DNA from: Agromyces aureus
Lineage (GTDB): Bacteria; Actinomycetota; Actinomycetes; Actinomycetales; Microbacteriaceae
Direction: 5' to 3'
DNA: 64,000 nt
Assembly: GCF_001660485.1 (NCBI RefSeq)
Contig: NZ_CP013979.1
Location: forward strand, 1,240,001-1,304,000
Shown here: positions 44,806 to 53,422 of the stretch, piece after piece
Layout of the letters: each line of letters opens with the position of its first letter
Numbering within the stretch: the first letter of the stretch is position 1
Notes under the pieces: model-generated
The model's input: the letters and a program-made list of their open reading frames with translations, nothing else
What the model was told of the DNA's origin: nothing
Databases searched by the model: none
Made by a program: the position numbers and the translations under genes

Positions 44806-46434
44806 TCAGGCCTCCGGCCGGTTCGAGCGACGGATGCCGCGGCCGGGCGTCGCCCCGGTGAGCAGGCCGCCTGCCAGCACGGGCACGCCGGCGACGAGCA
44901 CGTCGTCGATGCCCTCGGCGAGGTGCAGCGGTGCGTCGTAGGTGGCGCGGTCGGCGACGCGCGCCGGATCCACGAGCACGAGATCGGCGACGGCCCCCGC
45001 CCGCACGCGACCTCGGGCGCCGAGCCCGAACCGGTCGGCGGCCCTGGTCGAGACGAGCGCCGCGGCATCCGCCCAGCTCATGGCACCGTGATCGACGACG
45101 AGCGAGCGCAGGTACCTGGCGAACGAGCCGCGCGCCCTGGGGTGCGGGTGGGCGCCGACGAAGATGCCGTCGGAGCCGCCCATCGCGCGCCGGTGGGCGA
45201 GGATCGAGGCGAGGTCGGCGTCGCTGCGGGCGTACCGCACGGCCATGACGACGTTGACCTCGAGCCGCGACGCGGCGAGCACGTCGAGCGTGAACTCGGC
45301 CGGTGTCGTGCCGGCGCGTGCGGCGGCCGCGCCGATCGTGAGGCCGTGCGCCCACGCGAACTCGGGCGCCGCGATGTGCGCGAGCGCGAGCTGCTCGGGC
45401 CAGTCGGGGCCGAGGCTCGGGTAGTCGACGATCGACGGGAACCATTCGTCGAGCAGGCGCGCGCGCTCGCCGGGGTCGGCGAGCAGGGCCAGCACCTCGG
45501 CCGTCGGGCGCACGGTGATCGACGCGGGCAGCACGGGCATCGCGAGGATCGAGCAGCCGCGCGTGTAGGGGTACGCATCGAAGCTCGCATCGACGCCGGA
45601 TGCCGACAGCCCCGCCATGAGCCCGTGCACGAGGTGCGGCTCGGCGTGGAAGTGCGACACGTGCACGGCGACGCCCGAGTGCTGCGCGATCGCGCGGATC
45701 TCGTCGATGCCCGCCTGCGATCCCGATTCGTAGCCGCCGCGCATGTGCGACACGTACACGCCGCCCGCCGTGGCGACGGGCTCGGCGAGGCACGCGAGCT
45801 CGTCGGTCGAGGCGAACGCGCCCGGCACGTAGTCGAGCCCGGTCGACAGGCCCACGGCGCCGTCGGCGAGGCCCTCGGCGACCAGCGCGATCATGGCGGC
45901 GAGCTCGGCGGGGTTCGCGGCCTGCGTCGACCGACCGCAGATCTCGCGGCGCACGGTGCCGCCGGGCACGAGCAGCGCCTGGTTCACGGCCGTCGTGCCG
46001 TCGTACGAGGCGAGCAGCTCGCGGATGCCGCCACCGCGGTAGCCCGGGTGGGGCCCGTTGATCGCGGCGAAGTACTCGCTCGCATACGCGCCGTCGCCGG
46101 GGGCGTAGGAGACGCCGTCCTGGCCGCCGATCACGGTCGTGACGCCTTGCCGGAGGAGCGCGAGCTGTACGTCGGGGTCGAAGAGGAGCCCGTCGGCGTG
46201 CGCGTGGGCGTCGATGAAGCCCGGCAGGAGCAGCCGGCCGACGCCGTCGATGACGTGGTCGACGTCGACGTCGGCGTCGGCCGTGGTGCCACGCGCCTCG
46301 ATGCGGGCGATGTGCTCGCCCTCGATCACGACGTCGACCGGCTCGGCCAGTTCGGCGCCCGCGCCGGAATCGCCGTCGACGACGGCGACGTCGCGGATCA
46401 CCCGTGCGGCGGCGGTCATCGGAACGCCGGTCAT
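44806..46434 (-). CDS. N-acyl-D-amino acid deacylase family amidohydrolase
   Basis: 542 residues from ATG 46434, overlapping the previous stop (ATGA); ATG 46419 is an alternative. Metal-dependent amidohydrolase of the D-aminoacylase subgroup: LLLPGFIDAHAHADG (HxH), GAVGLSTGLDYVPG, VYVSHMRGGYESG and VAVHVSHFHAE (metal His). Known members remove acyl groups from N-acyl-D-amino acids; the chemically similar N-acetyl-D-glucosaminate is a plausible substrate here, because the flanking genes complete a route from glucosaminate to pyruvate. Specificity is an inference. Confidence 0.88.
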   Translation of the reverse strand: MTGVPMTAAARVIRDVAVVDGDSGAGAELAEPVDVVIEGEHIARIEARGTTADADVDVDHVIDGVGRLLLPGFIDAHAHADGLLFDPDVQLALLRQGVTTVIGGQDGVSYAPGDGAYASEYFAAINGPHPGYRGGGIRELLASYDGTTAVNQALLVPGGTVRREICGRSTQAANPAELAAMIALVAEGLADGAVGLSTGLDYVPGAFASTDELACLAEPVATAGGVYVSHMRGGYESGSQAGIDEIRAIAQHSGVAVHVSHFHAEPHLVHGLMAGLSASGVDASFDAYPYTRGCSILAMPVLPASITVRPTAEVLALLADPGERARLLDEWFPSIVDYPSLGPDWPEQLALAHIAAPEFAWAHGLTIGAAAARAGTTPAEFTLDVLAASRLEVNVVMAVRYARSDADLASILAHRRAMGGSDGIFVGAHPHPRARGSFARYLRSLVVDHGAMSWADAAALVSTRAADRFGLGARGRVRAGAVADLVLVDPARVADRATYDAPLHLAEGIDDVLVAGVPVLAGGLLTGATPGRGIRRSNRPEA

Positions 46435-47771
46435 CAGAAGAACGTCCGCACGAGGTCGACGACGAGGTCGGAGCCGGCGCGCTCGACCACGGGCAGCCAG
46501 CGCCGCTTGTCGAACGCGGTGCACGGGTGCGAGAGCCCGAGCGACACGACGTCGCCGATGGCGACGGGCAGGGCGGCGCCCGGCTCGTCGGCACGCAGGA
46601 ACGCGTGCTGGTCGTTGAGTGCGGTGACGGATGCCGCGCGCAGCGCCCGCTGCTCGGCGCCGAGTGCGGCGGCGACCCCGAGCGGCACGGGCAGGCCCTC
46701 GTCGTAGGGCAGGTCGCGCTTGCCGCCGTCGAGCAGGGCGAGGCCGGGCTCCGGATGCGAGACGACGCGCGCGTAGGCCCGCATGGCCGGTTCGAGCAGG
46801 TCGTCGAGCGGCGAGATGCCGCGGTAGAACCCGTGGTCGTGCAGCAGCGAGGCGCCCGAGCGGAGGATCCAGCGCGTGCGGCGGCCGGTCGCGGCATCCG
46901 CCTCGATCGCGGGCGCGAACGCCTCGGCGACGAGGTCGAGGTAGGCGCTGCCGCCGGCGCTGACGATGACGTCGTCGGCGGCGATGCGTCCGGGCGTGAG
47001 GAGGTCGAGGTCGAACAGCCGGTCGCGAAGGGCCACGAGCTCGGCGAGGTAGCCGCGCACGACGGCGAGGGCGGGCGCCGACCGGTCGTGCCCGAGGCTG
47101 CCCTCGTACCCGGCGACGCCGACGAGCCGCAGCACGGTGGAGGCCGCGACGCGTAGCGCGATCTCGACGGCGGCCTCGAGCGAGCGGGCGCCCGTGCGGC
47201 CGCCGGGTGCGCCGAGCTCGACGAGCACGTCGATCGGGCGGGGGAGCGCGGCATCCGCGTCGCCGAGGGCCCGGTTCGTGTCGGAGAGGACCTCGGCGAG
47301 CCCGCGCTCCATGGCGTCGACCGTGTCGACCGAGTCGACCCAGCAGCGGAACGAGAAGTCCGGGTCGGCGAGTTCGCCCGCGATGAAGGCGAGCGCGGGC
47401 GGTGCGACGAGCGCGTTCGCGAGCATGATGCTCGAGACCCCGAAGGCGCGCGCGGTGCGCACCTGCCCGGGCGTCGCGAGCGTGAGGCCCGTCGCACCCA
47501 TCTCGAGCTGCAGCTGCCAGAGGGCGGGCGCCATGGTCGTCTTGCCGTGCGGCATGAGCTCCATGCCCTTCGCCTCGGCCCACGCCTGGATCGTCGCGGC
47601 GTTGCGCCGCATGGCGTCGGCGTCGAGCACCGTGAGCGGGGTCCAGAACTCGCCGAGGCGCGGCTGGGTCGCGAGGAACTCGCGCACGGTCAGCCCGGCG
47701 GCGCGCGCGGGCAGGCCGGTGTCGGCCGGAGTCAGCCGCTCGTCGGCGAGGTCGTCGATTCGGCGCGACAT
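46434..47771 (-). CDS. PLP-dependent D-serine dehydratase/D-threonine aldolase-like enzyme (alanine-racemase fold)
   Basis: 445 residues from ATG 47771, set by GAGGAG 6 bases upstream. N-terminal TIM barrel with the PLP lysine in LMPHGKTTMAPALWQLQLEMGATGLTLATPGQ and C-terminal beta domain with the metal-site signature LGLSHPCTAFDKRRWLPVV. Enzymes of this family eliminate water and ammonia from D-hydroxy amino acids; D-glucosaminate dehydratases, which give 2-keto-3-deoxygluconate, belong to the same group. With RidA, a deacylase, KDG kinase and KDPG aldolase around it, glucosaminate is my preferred substrate; D-serine or D-threonine remain possible. Confidence 0.85.
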   Translation of the reverse strand: MSRRIDDLADERLTPADTGLPARAAGLTVREFLATQPRLGEFWTPLTVLDADAMRRNAATIQAWAEAKGMELMPHGKTTMAPALWQLQLEMGATGLTLATPGQVRTARAFGVSSIMLANALVAPPALAFIAGELADPDFSFRCWVDSVDTVDAMERGLAEVLSDTNRALGDADAALPRPIDVLVELGAPGGRTGARSLEAAVEIALRVAASTVLRLVGVAGYEGSLGHDRSAPALAVVRGYLAELVALRDRLFDLDLLTPGRIAADDVIVSAGGSAYLDLVAEAFAPAIEADAATGRRTRWILRSGASLLHDHGFYRGISPLDDLLEPAMRAYARVVSHPEPGLALLDGGKRDLPYDEGLPVPLGVAAALGAEQRALRAASVTALNDQHAFLRADEPGAALPVAIGDVVSLGLSHPCTAFDKRRWLPVVERAGSDLVVDLVRTFF

Positions 47772-47835
47772 CCGCTGCTCCTCATGGCTCTCGGTGATCT
47801 CGGGACTCGACCGCGGCCGTCTTGGCCGTCGGTGC

Positions 47836-47854
47836 TGTTGCGTATGCTGCAACA
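47836..47854. promoter_or_regulatory. Inverted repeat between divergent operons, probable operator
   Basis: TGTTGC-GTATGCT-GCAACA, followed by a half site GTTGCAC at 47857. It lies centrally in the 122-base space between the deacylase/IclR unit and kdgK-eda, well placed to control both. Confidence 0.55.
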
Positions 47855-47893
47855 AGGTTGCACCATATCTGCACACAGGTCAGCATAGGCGTC

Positions 47894-48790
47894 ATGACCC
47901 CCCGCCCAGAAGTCCTCACCGTCGGCGAGACGATGGTGCTCGTGACGCCGGCGGTCGCAGAGCCGCTCGAGACGGCCACGGCCTTCCACCTCGACCCGGG
48001 CGGCGCCGAGTCGAACGTCGCCTGCCACCTCGCCGCGCTCGGCACGTCGACCGCGTGGGCGAGCGCCGTCGGCGACGACGCGCTCGGACGCCGGCTCGTG
48101 CACCAGATCGGCGAACACGGGGTCGACACCGCCTGGGTGCGTCGCGACGCCTCGGCGCCGACCGGTCTCTACGTCAAGGACCCGGGCAACGGCGTGCGCT
48201 ACTACCGCGCCGGCTCGGCGGCCTCGCGGCTCGAGCCCTCGTTCGCCGACGGCCTGCCGATCGATGCCGTGCGGCTCGTGCACGTCTCGGGCATCACCCC
48301 GGCGCTCTCGCCGTCGTGCGACGCGCTCATCGACGCGATCTTCGACCGGGCGGCGGCGGCCGGCGTGCCCGTGAGCTTCGACGTGAACCTCCGAGCGTCG
48401 CTCTGGCCGTCGACGGATGCCGCGGCGCGTCGCCTGCTCGATCTCGCCGCCCGAGCCGATCTCGTCTTCGTCGGGCTCGACGAGGCCCAGGTGCTCTGGG
48501 GCGCGCAGGCGCCCGACGACGTGCGCCGACTGCTGCCCGACGTGCGCGAGCTCGTCGTGAAGGACGGAGCGGTCGGCGCGACCTCCTACGAGCGCGACCT
48601 CGACGGCGTGCACGTGCCCGCCTTCGTGGTCGATGTGGTCGAGGTGGTCGGCGCAGGCGACGCGTTCGCCGCCGGCTACCTGCACGCCATGCTCCATGGG
48701 GCCGCCCCCGACGAGCGCCTGCTCGACGGACACGAACGCGCCGTGCTCACCATCGCCGACACCGCAGACGTCCCGAGAGGCACCCGATGA
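47894..48790 (+). CDS. kdgK: 2-dehydro-3-deoxygluconokinase (PfkB family)
   Basis: 298 residues from ATG 47894 (an upstream frame to 47822 covers the operator and is unlikely). PfkB/ribokinase motifs: FHLDPGGAESNVACHLAALG near the start and catalytic-base motif VVEVVGAGDAFAAGYLHAML (GAGD). FDVNLRASLW is typical of KDG kinases. Makes 2-keto-3-deoxy-6-phosphogluconate, split by the next, overlapping gene. Confidence 0.9.
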   Translation: MTPRPEVLTVGETMVLVTPAVAEPLETATAFHLDPGGAESNVACHLAALGTSTAWASAVGDDALGRRLVHQIGEHGVDTAWVRRDASAPTGLYVKDPGNGVRYYRAGSAASRLEPSFADGLPIDAVRLVHVSGITPALSPSCDALIDAIFDRAAAAGVPVSFDVNLRASLWPSTDAAARRLLDLAARADLVFVGLDEAQVLWGAQAPDDVRRLLPDVRELVVKDGAVGATSYERDLDGVHVPAFVVDVVEVVGAGDAFAAGYLHAMLHGAAPDERLLDGHERAVLTIADTADVPRGTR

Positions 48791-49452
48791 CCACGCAGCC
48801 CCCGTCCGCCCAGACCACCTTCGCGCAGACCACGTCCGCCGCGACCGCCGTCGTCTCGAACGCGGAGTTCGACACGATCTTCGCCGGCCGCCCGCTCATG
48901 GCCCTGTTCCGCGGCCTCGGCGAGGCGCGCAGCCTCGAACTCGCGCGCACCGCGTGGAGCCTGGGCATCGACCTCGTCGAGCTGCCCATCCAGTCCGAGG
49001 CGGATGTCGCGGCGCTCGCCGCGGTCGCCGAAGCCGGCCGCGCCGAGGGGCGTCTCGTCGGCGCGGGCACCGTGCTCTCGACGCGCCACGTGGAGCTCGC
49101 GGCGGCGGCGGGCGCCGCGTTCACCGTGAGCCCCGGATTCGACGCCGACGTCGTGCGCGCCTCGACGTCGGCCGGCATGCCGTCGCTGCCGGGCGTCGCG
49201 ACCGCGACCGAGGTGCAGGCCGCGCTCGCGCTCGGCCTCACGTGGATGAAGGCCTTCCCGGCGTCGCTGCTCGGCGCATCGTGGTTCCGGGTGATGGCCG
49301 GACCCTTCCCGCAGGCCCGGTTCGTGGCGACCGGGGGCATGGATGCGTCCAACGCCCGCGCGTACCTCGACGCCGGGGTGCGCACGGTCGCCGTCGGCTC
49401 GGCGCTCGAAGACCCGGCGCAGCTGCCGGCGCTCGCCGCCCTGCTCGCCTGA
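48787..49452 (+). CDS. eda: 2-dehydro-3-deoxy-phosphogluconate (KDPG) aldolase
   Basis: 221 residues, ATG 48787 (ATGA overlap). Class I aldolase TIM barrel: IDLVELPIQSEADV, LVGAGTVLSTRHVELAAAAGAAFTVSPGFD, PGVATATEVQAALALG, Schiff-base Lys in LTWMKAFPASLLG, and FVATGGMDASNARAYLDAG phosphate site. Yields pyruvate and glyceraldehyde 3-phosphate. The first catalytic Glu usual in GVxxxEVT is replaced by LVELPIQ, as in the 2-dehydro-3-deoxy-6-phosphogalactonate subgroup, so DgoA is an alternative. Followed by a strong terminator. Confidence 0.9.
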   Translation: MTTQPPSAQTTFAQTTSAATAVVSNAEFDTIFAGRPLMALFRGLGEARSLELARTAWSLGIDLVELPIQSEADVAALAAVAEAGRAEGRLVGAGTVLSTRHVELAAAAGAAFTVSPGFDADVVRASTSAGMPSLPGVATATEVQAALALGLTWMKAFPASLLGASWFRVMAGPFPQARFVATGGMDASNARAYLDAGVRTVAVGSALEDPAQLPALAALLA

Positions 49453-49467
49453 GGCGCTGCTCGTCCG

Positions 49468-49508
49468 AGCCCCGGATCCCCGTTCGCACGGGGGATCCGG
49501 GGCTTTTT
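49468..49508 (+). terminator. Intrinsic terminator after eda
   Basis: AGCCCCGGATCCCC (49468-49481), loop, GGGGATCCGGGGCT (49491-49504), then TTTT: a textbook 14-bp stem with T run. Confidence 0.95.
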
Positions 49509-49525
49509 CGCATCCCACGAGAAAA

Positions 49526-49566
49526 ACTAAAAAGAGTCTTTCCAGTTATGTTCTTTTCTGTTAGGT
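49526..49566 (+). promoter_or_regulatory. AT-rich promoter with 21-bp palindromic operator for the ABC importer operon
   Basis: 49526-49546 is an imperfect palindrome centred on G49536: ACT-AAAAAGA-G and TCTTT-CC-AGT (17 of 21 positions symmetric). It overlaps a possible -35 (TCTTTC, 49538-49543), 17 bases before TTAGGT (49561-49566). The local AT content is far above the rest of the window. The ROK regulator encoded downstream is the obvious candidate binder. Confidence 0.6.
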
Positions 49567-49667
49567 TTCCTTCCAGTCACGCCGAACGAATCCTGCACCA
49601 CAGCGGCGTCCTGCATCACCACCCCGCACCTTCATCGCAACGAAGCACTGAAAGGAACGACGCACCG

Positions 49668-51347
49668 ATGATTCGAACCAAGCGTTCTGCCGCCCTCGCC
49701 CTGGCGGCCGGCGCGGCAGCCGTCGCACTCGCCCTCACGGGCTGCGCCCCGTCATCCGACGACGGCGGAGCCTCCGACAGCCAGGCCGCCCTGCGCGTCT
49801 GGGCCGGAAGCCAGACCCCCATCACGGCGAACTTCAACCCGTTCGCACCGACCGTGCTGCACGCGGCACTCGGCCCCATCTACGAGACGCTCTTCTTCTA
49901 CAACAAGACGGCCGACGAGGCGCCCACCGGGCTCATCGGCGACTCGTTCGAGTTCAACGAGGACGGCACCGTCATCACCGTCAAGCTCAAGAGCGGCGTG
50001 AAGTGGAGCGACGGCGAGGCGTTCACCGCCGACGACGTCGTGTTCACGTTCGACTACGAGGCCAACGGCTACGCCGACAAGGGCCTCGTCAGCGCCGAGG
50101 CGACCGACGACTCGACCGTCGTGCTCACGTTCGACAGCCCCCAGTTCACGCGCGAGTTCGCGATCCTCGGTTCGACCTGGATCCTGCCCGAGCACATCTG
50201 GAGCGACGTCGACGACTTCGCGACCTTCACCGACGAGAACCCGGTCGGCACCGGCCCGTACGTCGTCGACTCGGTCACCGAGGCCTCGTACACGGTCGTC
50301 GCCAACGAGAACTACCGCGAAGAGGGCAAGCCCGCCGTCAAGAAGGTGCAGTACATCGGCCTCGACGCCAACCAGTCAGCTCAAGACCTGCTGAGCGCCG
50401 GCGAGCTCGACTGGACCGGCATGTTCATCCCGAACCCCGATGACGTGACCTCGAACGGCATCATCTCGACGATCAACACGCCCCAGGACCCGACCGTGCT
50501 CTACACCTGCGCGAACGCCGACCTCGGCTGCGTGGGCGAGCAGACGGATGTCGCGGTGCGCCAGGCGCTGAACGTCGCGATCGACCGCTCCACCATCAAG
50601 GAGAAGGCGTTCGTGGGCCTCACGGGCGACATCTCGCCGACCTTCGCGCTCCTTCCGCGCGACGAGAAGTGGCTCGCCGACCCGGCGAACGCGGTCAGCC
50701 CGCAGTCGCCCGACGTCGCCGAGGCCGGCTCGATCCTCGAGGCCGCCGGGTACACCAAGGGCTCCGACGGGTTCTACGGCAAGGACGGCACGCCGATCGA
50801 GCTCGACCTCATCTCGGTCGACGGCTGGACCGACTACAACGACGCCGCGAAGCTCATCGCCGAAGAGGCGGCCGAGGCCGGCATCAAGGTCAACGCCTCG
50901 ACCGTGCAGTGGCAGGAGTTCTCCGACGCACGCCAGACCGGCCAGTACGAGCTGATCATGGGCGGCGTCATCGGCACCTCGGTCGCCGACCCGTACCAGA
51001 TCTACAACGACTGGTTCTCGGGCGCCTCGACGGTCAAGGTCGGCGAGCAACTCGAACCGGGCACGTGGAACTTCAGCCGCTACGCGAACCCGGTCGTCGA
51101 CCAGGCCGTCGCCGCAGCTGCAGCGACGAACGACGAGGCTGCCAAGCAGGCCGCCTACGCCACCATCCAGACCGAGATCGTGCGCGACCTGCCCTACATC
51201 CCGCTCGTCATCAACGCCACGCAGACCTTCACCAACTCGAAGGACTACACGGGCTGGCCGACTGAAGGCGACCTGTACGCCTTCCCGCCCGCCTGGGGCG
51301 CTTCGGCCGCCGGCGTCATCCTCGCGAACCTGACGCCCGCGAAGTAA
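49668..51347 (+). CDS. ABC transporter substrate-binding lipoprotein, family 5
   Basis: 559 residues, ATG 49668 after GAAAGGAAC. Lipobox LTGC with Cys26. SBP_bac_5 features: YETLFFYNKTADEAPTGLIGDSFEFNEDGTVITVKLKSGVKWSDGEAFTADDVVFTFDY, NPVGTGPYVVDS, VRQALNVAIDRSTI and the C-terminal NFSRYANPVVDQAVAAA...YIPLVINAT. Family 5 carries oligopeptides, but a branch linked to glycosidases binds cello-, chito- and other oligosaccharides; context here (GH4, ROK, sugar kinase) favours a saccharide. Confidence 0.93.
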   Translation: MIRTKRSAALALAAGAAAVALALTGCAPSSDDGGASDSQAALRVWAGSQTPITANFNPFAPTVLHAALGPIYETLFFYNKTADEAPTGLIGDSFEFNEDGTVITVKLKSGVKWSDGEAFTADDVVFTFDYEANGYADKGLVSAEATDDSTVVLTFDSPQFTREFAILGSTWILPEHIWSDVDDFATFTDENPVGTGPYVVDSVTEASYTVVANENYREEGKPAVKKVQYIGLDANQSAQDLLSAGELDWTGMFIPNPDDVTSNGIISTINTPQDPTVLYTCANADLGCVGEQTDVAVRQALNVAIDRSTIKEKAFVGLTGDISPTFALLPRDEKWLADPANAVSPQSPDVAEAGSILEAAGYTKGSDGFYGKDGTPIELDLISVDGWTDYNDAAKLIAEEAAEAGIKVNASTVQWQEFSDARQTGQYELIMGGVIGTSVADPYQIYNDWFSGASTVKVGEQLEPGTWNFSRYANPVVDQAVAAAAATNDEAAKQAAYATIQTEIVRDLPYIPLVINATQTFTNSKDYTGWPTEGDLYAFPPAWGASAAGVILANLTPAK

Positions 51348-51396
51348 CCGTCACCCTGTCGGAACCCAGGACCGAGTTCGAAGAAGAGCACACTCC

Positions 51397-52392
51397 ATGA
51401 AGTTCTACGCACGACGGATCACGATCTACCTTGTGACCCTGTGGGCGACGATCTCGCTCAACTTCCTCCTGCCGCGGCTGATGCCCGGTGACCCCGCCGA
51501 AATCCTCATCGCGAAGATGCAGCGTGCCGGCGAGGTCTCCGAGACCACCATCCGCAACATCAGGCTCATCCTGGGTTCCGGCGACGACGTTCCCCTCTGG
51601 GAGCAGTACCTCGGCTACTGGGGTCGGTTGCTTCAGGGAGATCTCGGCATCTCCGTCACGAAGTACCCGACCCCGGTCACCGAGCTCATCGCCAACGCGC
51701 TGCCATGGACGCTCGTGCTCGTCGGACTCTCGACGGTCATCGCGTTCGTGCTCGGCATCGGCATCGGCGCGTGGGTCGGCTGGCGCCGAGGCACGTGGGT
51801 GGACCACCTCGTGCCCGGCACCACGGTGCTGCAGTCCATCCCGTACTTCTGGCTCGCGCTGATCCTCGTGGCGGTGTTCGCCGTGAACCTGCGGTGGTTC
51901 CCGATCTTCGGCGGCTACGACGTGTTCGCGTTCCCCGAGGGGCCCGAGCCCACCTGGGCGTTCCTCAGCGACGCGATCTACCACGGCATCCTGCCCGCGA
52001 TCACGATCGTGCTGAGCTCGGTCGGCGGCTGGCTGTTCGGCATGCGCAACATGATGGTCGCGACCCTCAGCGAGGACTACATCGTCACCGCCGAGGCGAA
52101 GGGCCTGCGCCCCCGCCGCATCCTGCAGGCGTACGCCTCGCGGAACGCCGCCATCCCGTCGATCGCGGGCTTCTCGATCACCCTCGGCTTCGTCGTCGCC
52201 GGCTCCATCGTCATGGAGCAGGTGTTCACCTATCCGGGCGTCGGCAAGCTCATGTTCCAGGCCGTGCAGAACAACGACTACGCGCTCATGCAGGGCGTGT
52301 TCCTCGTGATCACGATCACGGTGCTGGCCGCCAACTTCCTCATGGACCTCGTCTACGGATTCATCGACCCGAGAGCGCGCCACAATGTCTGA
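51397..52392 (+). CDS. ABC transporter permease (DppB type)
   Basis: 331 residues, ATG 51397 after GAAGAAGAG. Six membrane segments with N-terminal MKFYARRITIYLVTLWATISLNFLLPRLMPGDPAEIL, typical of DppB/OppB, and the cytoplasmic EAA loop EDYIVTAEAKGLRPRRILQAYASRNAAIPSI. Overlaps the second permease by 8 bases. Confidence 0.95.
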   Translation: MKFYARRITIYLVTLWATISLNFLLPRLMPGDPAEILIAKMQRAGEVSETTIRNIRLILGSGDDVPLWEQYLGYWGRLLQGDLGISVTKYPTPVTELIANALPWTLVLVGLSTVIAFVLGIGIGAWVGWRRGTWVDHLVPGTTVLQSIPYFWLALILVAVFAVNLRWFPIFGGYDVFAFPEGPEPTWAFLSDAIYHGILPAITIVLSSVGGWLFGMRNMMVATLSEDYIVTAEAKGLRPRRILQAYASRNAAIPSIAGFSITLGFVVAGSIVMEQVFTYPGVGKLMFQAVQNNDYALMQGVFLVITITVLAANFLMDLVYGFIDPRARHNV

Positions 52393-53422
52393 GCCACGCA
52401 CCCTGGTCGACGAGGCCCTCGTCGACCGCACCCCCGACGACCAGATCGTCGCGCCGATCGGCATCATCAGCGCCGTGCCCGACGACGGGCGCGCCGAGGC
52501 CGAGGCCCGCAGGCGCGGCATCCGAACCCGGATGCCGAAGCTCACCCTCAAGCTCGCCGCGGGCCTCGTGCTCGTGGTCGGCATCGTGGCCTTCGCGGTC
52601 ATCGCGCCGTTCTTCACGCAGAGCCCGACCTACAGCGGCAACCCGTCGCTCGAGCCGCCGAGCTCCGAGCACTGGCTCGGCACCACCAAGCTCGGGTACG
52701 ACGTGTTCGCCCAGCTCGCCGCCGGTGCGCGCGGCTCGCTGCTGATCGGCATCGTGGCCGGCACCATCGCGCTCGTGCTCTCGGTGCTCTTCGGCGTGCT
52801 GGCCGGTTACCTCGGCAACTGGCCCGACGAGATCCTCTCGCTGATCACGAACATCATGCTCGTGATCCCGGGGCTGCCGCTCGTGATGGTGATCGCGACC
52901 TACGTGCCCGGTCGCAGTTGGCTGCTCGTCGCCATCGTGCTCGGCATCACCGCCTGGGCCGGACCCGCGGTCGTGCTCAGGGCCCAGTCGAGGTCGCTGC
53001 GGGCCCGCGAGTACGTCGCCGCAGCGCGCGTCGCCGGTGAGCGCACGCACCGCGTGATCCTCGTCGAGATCCTGCCGAACCTGCTGCCGCTGCTCACCGC
53101 GCAGTTCCTGTTCGCGATCATCTTCGCCATCCTCGGCGAGGCCGGGCTCTCGTACCTGGGCCTCGGACCCACCGGGTCGATCACGTGGGGCACCATGCTG
53201 AACGACGCGCAGACCGGTCAGGCGATCGGCATGGGCGCCTGGTGGTGGTTCGTGCCGCCGGGGCTCATGATCGCGCTGCTGGGCGCGGGGCTCTCGCTCA
53301 TCAACTTCAGCATCGACGAGGTCATCAATCCCAAGCTGCGCATCGCGCCGGAGTACACCCGCCGGGTCCGCAAGGCCGCACGCGAGGGTCGCGGCATCGC
53401 CGCAGAGGGGAGCGTCGCATGA
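52385..53422 (+). CDS. ABC transporter permease (DppC type)
   Basis: 345 residues, ATG 52385. A ~55-residue hydrophilic N-terminus, then the first membrane segment, HWLGTTKLGYDVFAQLAAGARGSLLIGIVAG (signature of DppC permeases), EAA loop REYVAAARVAGERTHRVILVEILPNL, and a C-terminal amphipathic tail. Pairs with the DppB-type permease. Confidence 0.95.
   Translation: MSEPRTLVDEALVDRTPDDQIVAPIGIISAVPDDGRAEAEARRRGIRTRMPKLTLKLAAGLVLVVGIVAFAVIAPFFTQSPTYSGNPSLEPPSSEHWLGTTKLGYDVFAQLAAGARGSLLIGIVAGTIALVLSVLFGVLAGYLGNWPDEILSLITNIMLVIPGLPLVMVIATYVPGRSWLLVAIVLGITAWAGPAVVLRAQSRSLRAREYVAAARVAGERTHRVILVEILPNLLPLLTAQFLFAIIFAILGEAGLSYLGLGPTGSITWGTMLNDAQTGQAIGMGAWWWFVPPGLMIALLGAGLSLINFSIDEVINPKLRIAPEYTRRVRKAAREGRGIAAEGSVA

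Noticed and set aside
44423..47497. 1024-codon minus-strand frame over the deacylase and PLP genes
   Set aside because: Arg-rich out-of-frame reading; the true frames carry the active-site motifs.
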